A DNA stretch of 14,169 nt, from the NCBI GenBank assembly GCA_902795625.1, contig CADBLW010000125.1:1-14169 (forward strand), read 5' to 3'. The stretch is from an uncultured Lachnospiraceae bacterium (lineage in GTDB: Bacteria; Bacillota; Clostridia; Lachnospirales; Lachnospiraceae). Positions 12,348 through 14,169 of the stretch are shown one piece after another. The notes under the pieces were generated by a model, which was given only the letters and a program-made list of their open reading frames with translations, was not told where the DNA came from and made no database searches. Position 1 is the stretch's first letter. The number at the start of each line of letters is the position of its first letter. The position numbers and the translations under genes were made by a program.

Positions 12348-12854
12348 TCAGTTTTGCTTTGAAGTGACTTCTTCGATGATCCGGTCCGCTACAGCCTCAG
12401 CCGACAACCCGGTCGTATCAAGACAGTTGTCAAGGCTCGAAAAATGCTGCAGCGACTTCACGCTGACCCGAAGCCACTCCTCCGTGCGCCAGGGGCATGT
12501 CGTGTCCTCCGCCCACTGCCTGCGCAGCGACTCCTCACTGCAGATCAATGTGTACTCGCACGCTCCGAGCCCGAGGGTTTGAATTCCCTCCGCAAGTTTC
12601 TCACAAACCCACGCTTCGTCCATCAGCCAGACGAGAACGACCATTTCGCACACGGAGCATTTTTGATAATTGCCGATCATGTGCAGTATGTTGTCGATGG
12701 CCATCTCCTTGGTCTCCCTGCTGCCGACGAACGGGTGAATATCCATGCACCAGTCACCGTCGATCAGCGCGGTTCCCGGAACCTTCTCCGCGATTGCCGT
12801 GCCGACGGTTGTCTTGCCGACTCCCATGGGGCCGTTCAGGATGATCACATTCAT
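12348..12854 (-). CDS. P-loop kinase-like NTPase (small nucleoside/sugar-kinase type)
   Basis: Protein of 168 aa with a Walker A motif right at the N-terminus: MNVIILNGPMGVGKTTVG (GPMGVGKT at 8-15). ALIDGDWCMDIHPF (29-42) follows, equivalent to the substrate-binding DxD region of shikimate-kinase, gluconokinase and chloramphenicol-phosphotransferase-like folds. A CEMVVLVWLMDE strand comes later, then a lid-like RRQWAEDTTCPWR, and the end reads CLDTTGLSAEAVADRIIEEV, typical of small kinases that finish with an LDTT-x-L segment. It probably phosphorylates a small metabolite using ATP in the cytoplasm; the substrate is unknown. ATG at 12854 is selected because the P-loop strand begins there and CGGGGG lies just upstream. 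It is 29 bp after the PPC-domain gene, so the two are co-transcribed. Confidence 0.85.
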   Translation of the reverse strand: MNVIILNGPMGVGKTTVGTAIAEKVPGTALIDGDWCMDIHPFVGSRETKEMAIDNILHMIGNYQKCSVCEMVVLVWLMDEAWVCEKLAEGIQTLGLGACEYTLICSEESLRRQWAEDTTCPWRTEEWLRVSVKSLQHFSSLDNCLDTTGLSAEAVADRIIEEVTSKQN

Positions 12855-12883
12855 TTCGTTACCCCCGCATTTCCGTTTGAAGA

Positions 12884-13321
12884 TCATTCGAATTTCCAGA
12901 AGCCCGTGCCGGTGTCCGGGTTAAACTGCCGGCCGATCGTGCCTCCGACAACCGGTCTCAATTCAATCTCCGCCGTGTATAGTATCGTGATCGATTTCAT
13001 ATGTCCCGCCGCAACACAATGCCTCTCACCGTCCTTGTATGAAAATACAGCATGTGTGTGGTGATAGAGCTTCTGCTGATCGTCAGAGATCACGTTTCCC
13101 GTAAGCGATACCAGCTCGAGCATGCCGCCGATGGTCTGCGTCTCAAAAGTACCCGTCTCAGGAATAAACGTCTGGATCTCCGCCTCACTGCATCCGCCGA
13201 TCCCGCTGAATATGGCGGAAACGATATGCTCTTTCGCGCAGATATCCAAAATTCCGCTGATAACCTCATCGCCCTTGTCCATTCGTACATATATCGTCTC
13301 GCCATAACGTCTGTAGTCCAT
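12884..13321 (-). CDS. PPC (DUF296) domain protein
   Basis: Single-domain protein of 145 aa of the plants-and-prokaryotes-conserved (PPC/DUF296) family. Diagnostic segments: YVRMDKGDEVISGILDICAKE (11-31), HIVSAIFSGIGGCSEAEIQTF (32-52), GMLELVSLTGNV (66-77), HHTHAVFS (87-94) and AAGHM (104-108) with a later EIEL strand. The histidines near 87-90 and 107 match the metal-site positions seen in bacterial members. Members form trimers; in bacteria their function is largely unknown, although they are often labelled DNA-binding by analogy with plant AT-hook proteins. No AT-hook is present here. ATG at 13321 follows AAAGGAGG closely. It is 33 bp after the right-edge gene and 29 bp before the kinase-like gene, so it is in the middle of an operon. 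Confidence 0.92.
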   Translation of the reverse strand: MDYRRYGETIYVRMDKGDEVISGILDICAKEHIVSAIFSGIGGCSEAEIQTFIPETGTFETQTIGGMLELVSLTGNVISDDQQKLYHHTHAVFSYKDGERHCVAAGHMKSITILYTAEIELRPVVGGTIGRQFNPDTGTGFWKFE

Positions 13322-13354
13322 ATTTTCCTCCTTTTCAACGATAAAAGCCTTCCT

Positions 13355-14169
13355 CTACGGCAGATCCAACGGATTAATGCGGTAGACAATCTTACGTCCT
13401 CTGCAGTCCTCCAGCGTATAATCCGGCGAATAGCGGATCTCCGTTATAACAAGCTCCCCGTTCTCGCCGAGCGCTCCGTAACCAAACTCCAGTATTCCGT
13501 CAGCCAGGTAATGCACGGTCGTGAACCGAAGCGTCGATTTGTTGGCCAGCAAATTGGTTTCACTGACCGTACTATGCAGATAAAACAAGTCATAATACTC
13601 TCTTACCGTCGGGTCTATTTTCATAACATCGACGAGTGTGCAGCCTTCCGAAATCCCCATGAACTCTTCGTGTTTCTTCAGTTCACCGGGATAGATCAAA
13701 ACCGGGTACCCGACCAACGTCGCCAACCGATTTTCTTCTGTTGCAAACCAGAAAACGCGCCTCCCCAGCTCCGATGCGAACGCCGTGTAATACATTCCAT
13801 CCGGCATTTTCCGGAATACCGTTTCCGGATGCGAATAATAGAGCGAATGTATACGAGTGATACCGTTTTCATAGTTTTCAAACACGCCGAAATCAATTCC
13901 GAGACGAACAAATCGCTTCTGTCCGATAAAATACCCGTACCAGTCTTCGGAATTGTATGCTTTCACACTTAGTTTTTCCGCTTCATTGCACAAAGCCGTA
14001 TTTCGGACATACTCGTAAAATTCATCAACCGACAGGGAAAGGATTTCTTCCTGGGAAAGAGGCGTCGGCGTTATTCGCTCCGTCGGCGTAACCGTGGGCG
14101 ACGGGGTGATCGTCGGCGACGGCTCAACAATCTCATTAACATAAACCGGTTGTTCACTGTACTTTGATC
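13355..14169 (-). CDS. Probable surface or lipoprotein-like protein with Pro/Thr linker, C-terminal part (cut by window edge)
   Basis: The open frame continues to the right edge without a start, so the 5' end is missing; about 271 residues are visible. Near the start of the visible part is a linker, EPSPTITPSPTVTPTERI and then TPTPL. Such Pro/Thr-rich linkers are typical of secreted or membrane-attached Firmicute proteins, between a signal or lipobox and a folded domain. The folded part (about 220 aa) is rich in aromatic residues and beta-type segments (DWYGYFIGQKRFVRLGIDF, TLVGYPVLIYPGELKKHEEF, GILEFGYGALGENGELVITE). I do not recognise a family, and there are no catalytic motifs. The in-frame TTG at 13993 is not the real start because coding clearly continues upstream. 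It heads the visible part of the unit with PPC and kinase-like genes. Confidence 0.75.
   Translation of the reverse strand, partial: SKYSEQPVYVNEIVEPSPTITPSPTVTPTERITPTPLSQEEILSLSVDEFYEYVRNTALCNEAEKLSVKAYNSEDWYGYFIGQKRFVRLGIDFGVFENYENGITRIHSLYYSHPETVFRKMPDGMYYTAFASELGRRVFWFATEENRLATLVGYPVLIYPGELKKHEEFMGISEGCTLVDVMKIDPTVREYYDLFYLHSTVSETNLLANKSTLRFTTVHYLADGILEFGYGALGENGELVITEIRYSPDYTLEDCRGRKIVYRINPLDLP
14063..14118. repeat. Short degenerate repeat encoding the Pro/Thr linker
   Basis: CGTCGGCG occurs at 14063, 14081 and 14111, with a one-base variant CGTGGGCG at 14093. Spacings are 18, 12 and 18 bp, all multiples of three. It encodes the repeated TPT/SPT units of the linker in the right-edge protein, a site where copy number can change without frameshift. 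Confidence 0.6.

Noticed and set aside
3137..13813. Repeated word CGGAAAATG/CATTTTCCG (3137, 6579, 9214, 11081, 12286, 13805) as a dispersed regulatory motif
   Set aside because: Several copies are inside coding regions where they encode ordinary codons, and most are not in palindromes. Only those in the 12286 and 11081 inverted repeats are kept.
13052..13972. Plus-strand ORF of 306 codons opposite the PPC and right-edge genes
   Set aside because: It spans two well-supported minus-strand genes and their gap, and the product has no recognisable motif.

Overview
The window is a compact bacterial stretch with short gaps, strong AGGAGG-type ribosome binding sites and frequent stop/start overlaps. 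It encodes many small XRE, MerR and ArsR regulators, GNAT acetyltransferases, an APH-like kinase and DUF3795/DUF2087 domains. This mixture points to a Firmicute of class Clostridia (Lachnospiraceae/Oscillospiraceae-like) with a moderate GC genome. That placement is an inference from gene content and signals, not from a phylogenetic marker. No tRNA, rRNA, CRISPR array, transposase or phage gene was seen.

All genes but one lie on the minus strand, so transcription runs from high to low coordinates. At the right edge is a partial, probably surface-located protein with a Pro/Thr-rich linker (13355-14169). It is followed by a PPC-domain protein (12884-13321) and a P-loop kinase-like protein (12348-12854), all closely spaced. 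A second transcription unit starts near 12280. It contains an XRE regulator with a helical-repeat C-terminus (11096-12235), a compact pyroglutamyl-peptidase-like protein (10552-11004), a methyltransferase-GNAT fusion (9214-10536), a GNAT (8737-9189) and an AlkZ/YcaQ-type DNA glycosylase homologue (7521-8726). A third unit starts near 7441. It holds an unknown 123-aa protein (7020-7391), an ArsR-type regulator with a DUF2087 tail (6475-7023, ATGA overlap) and a two-domain HAD phosphatase (5255-6409). A MerR regulator with three C-terminal membrane helices (4364-5104) has its own promoter with a 19-bp spacer, the classic MerR-activated geometry.

The only plus-strand gene is a second XRE/helical-repeat regulator (3374-4264). 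It converges on the MerR gene over a hairpin at 4293-4324 and diverges from a GNAT gene across a 276-bp regulatory region. The GNAT unit (2636-3097) continues into a small membrane protein (2228-2587), a DUF3795-APH fusion (1038-2219) and the N-terminal 329 residues of a GH31 glycosidase cut by the left edge.

Functionally the window looks like several small, locally regulated modules for modifying or sensing small molecules (acetyltransferases, methyltransferase, phosphotransferase, kinase, DNA glycosylase), not one biosynthetic pathway. The most distinctive points are the multidomain fusions, the XRE-led operon with mutually exclusive RNA hairpins and a nine-codon leader ORF, and the palindromes around four promoter regions.
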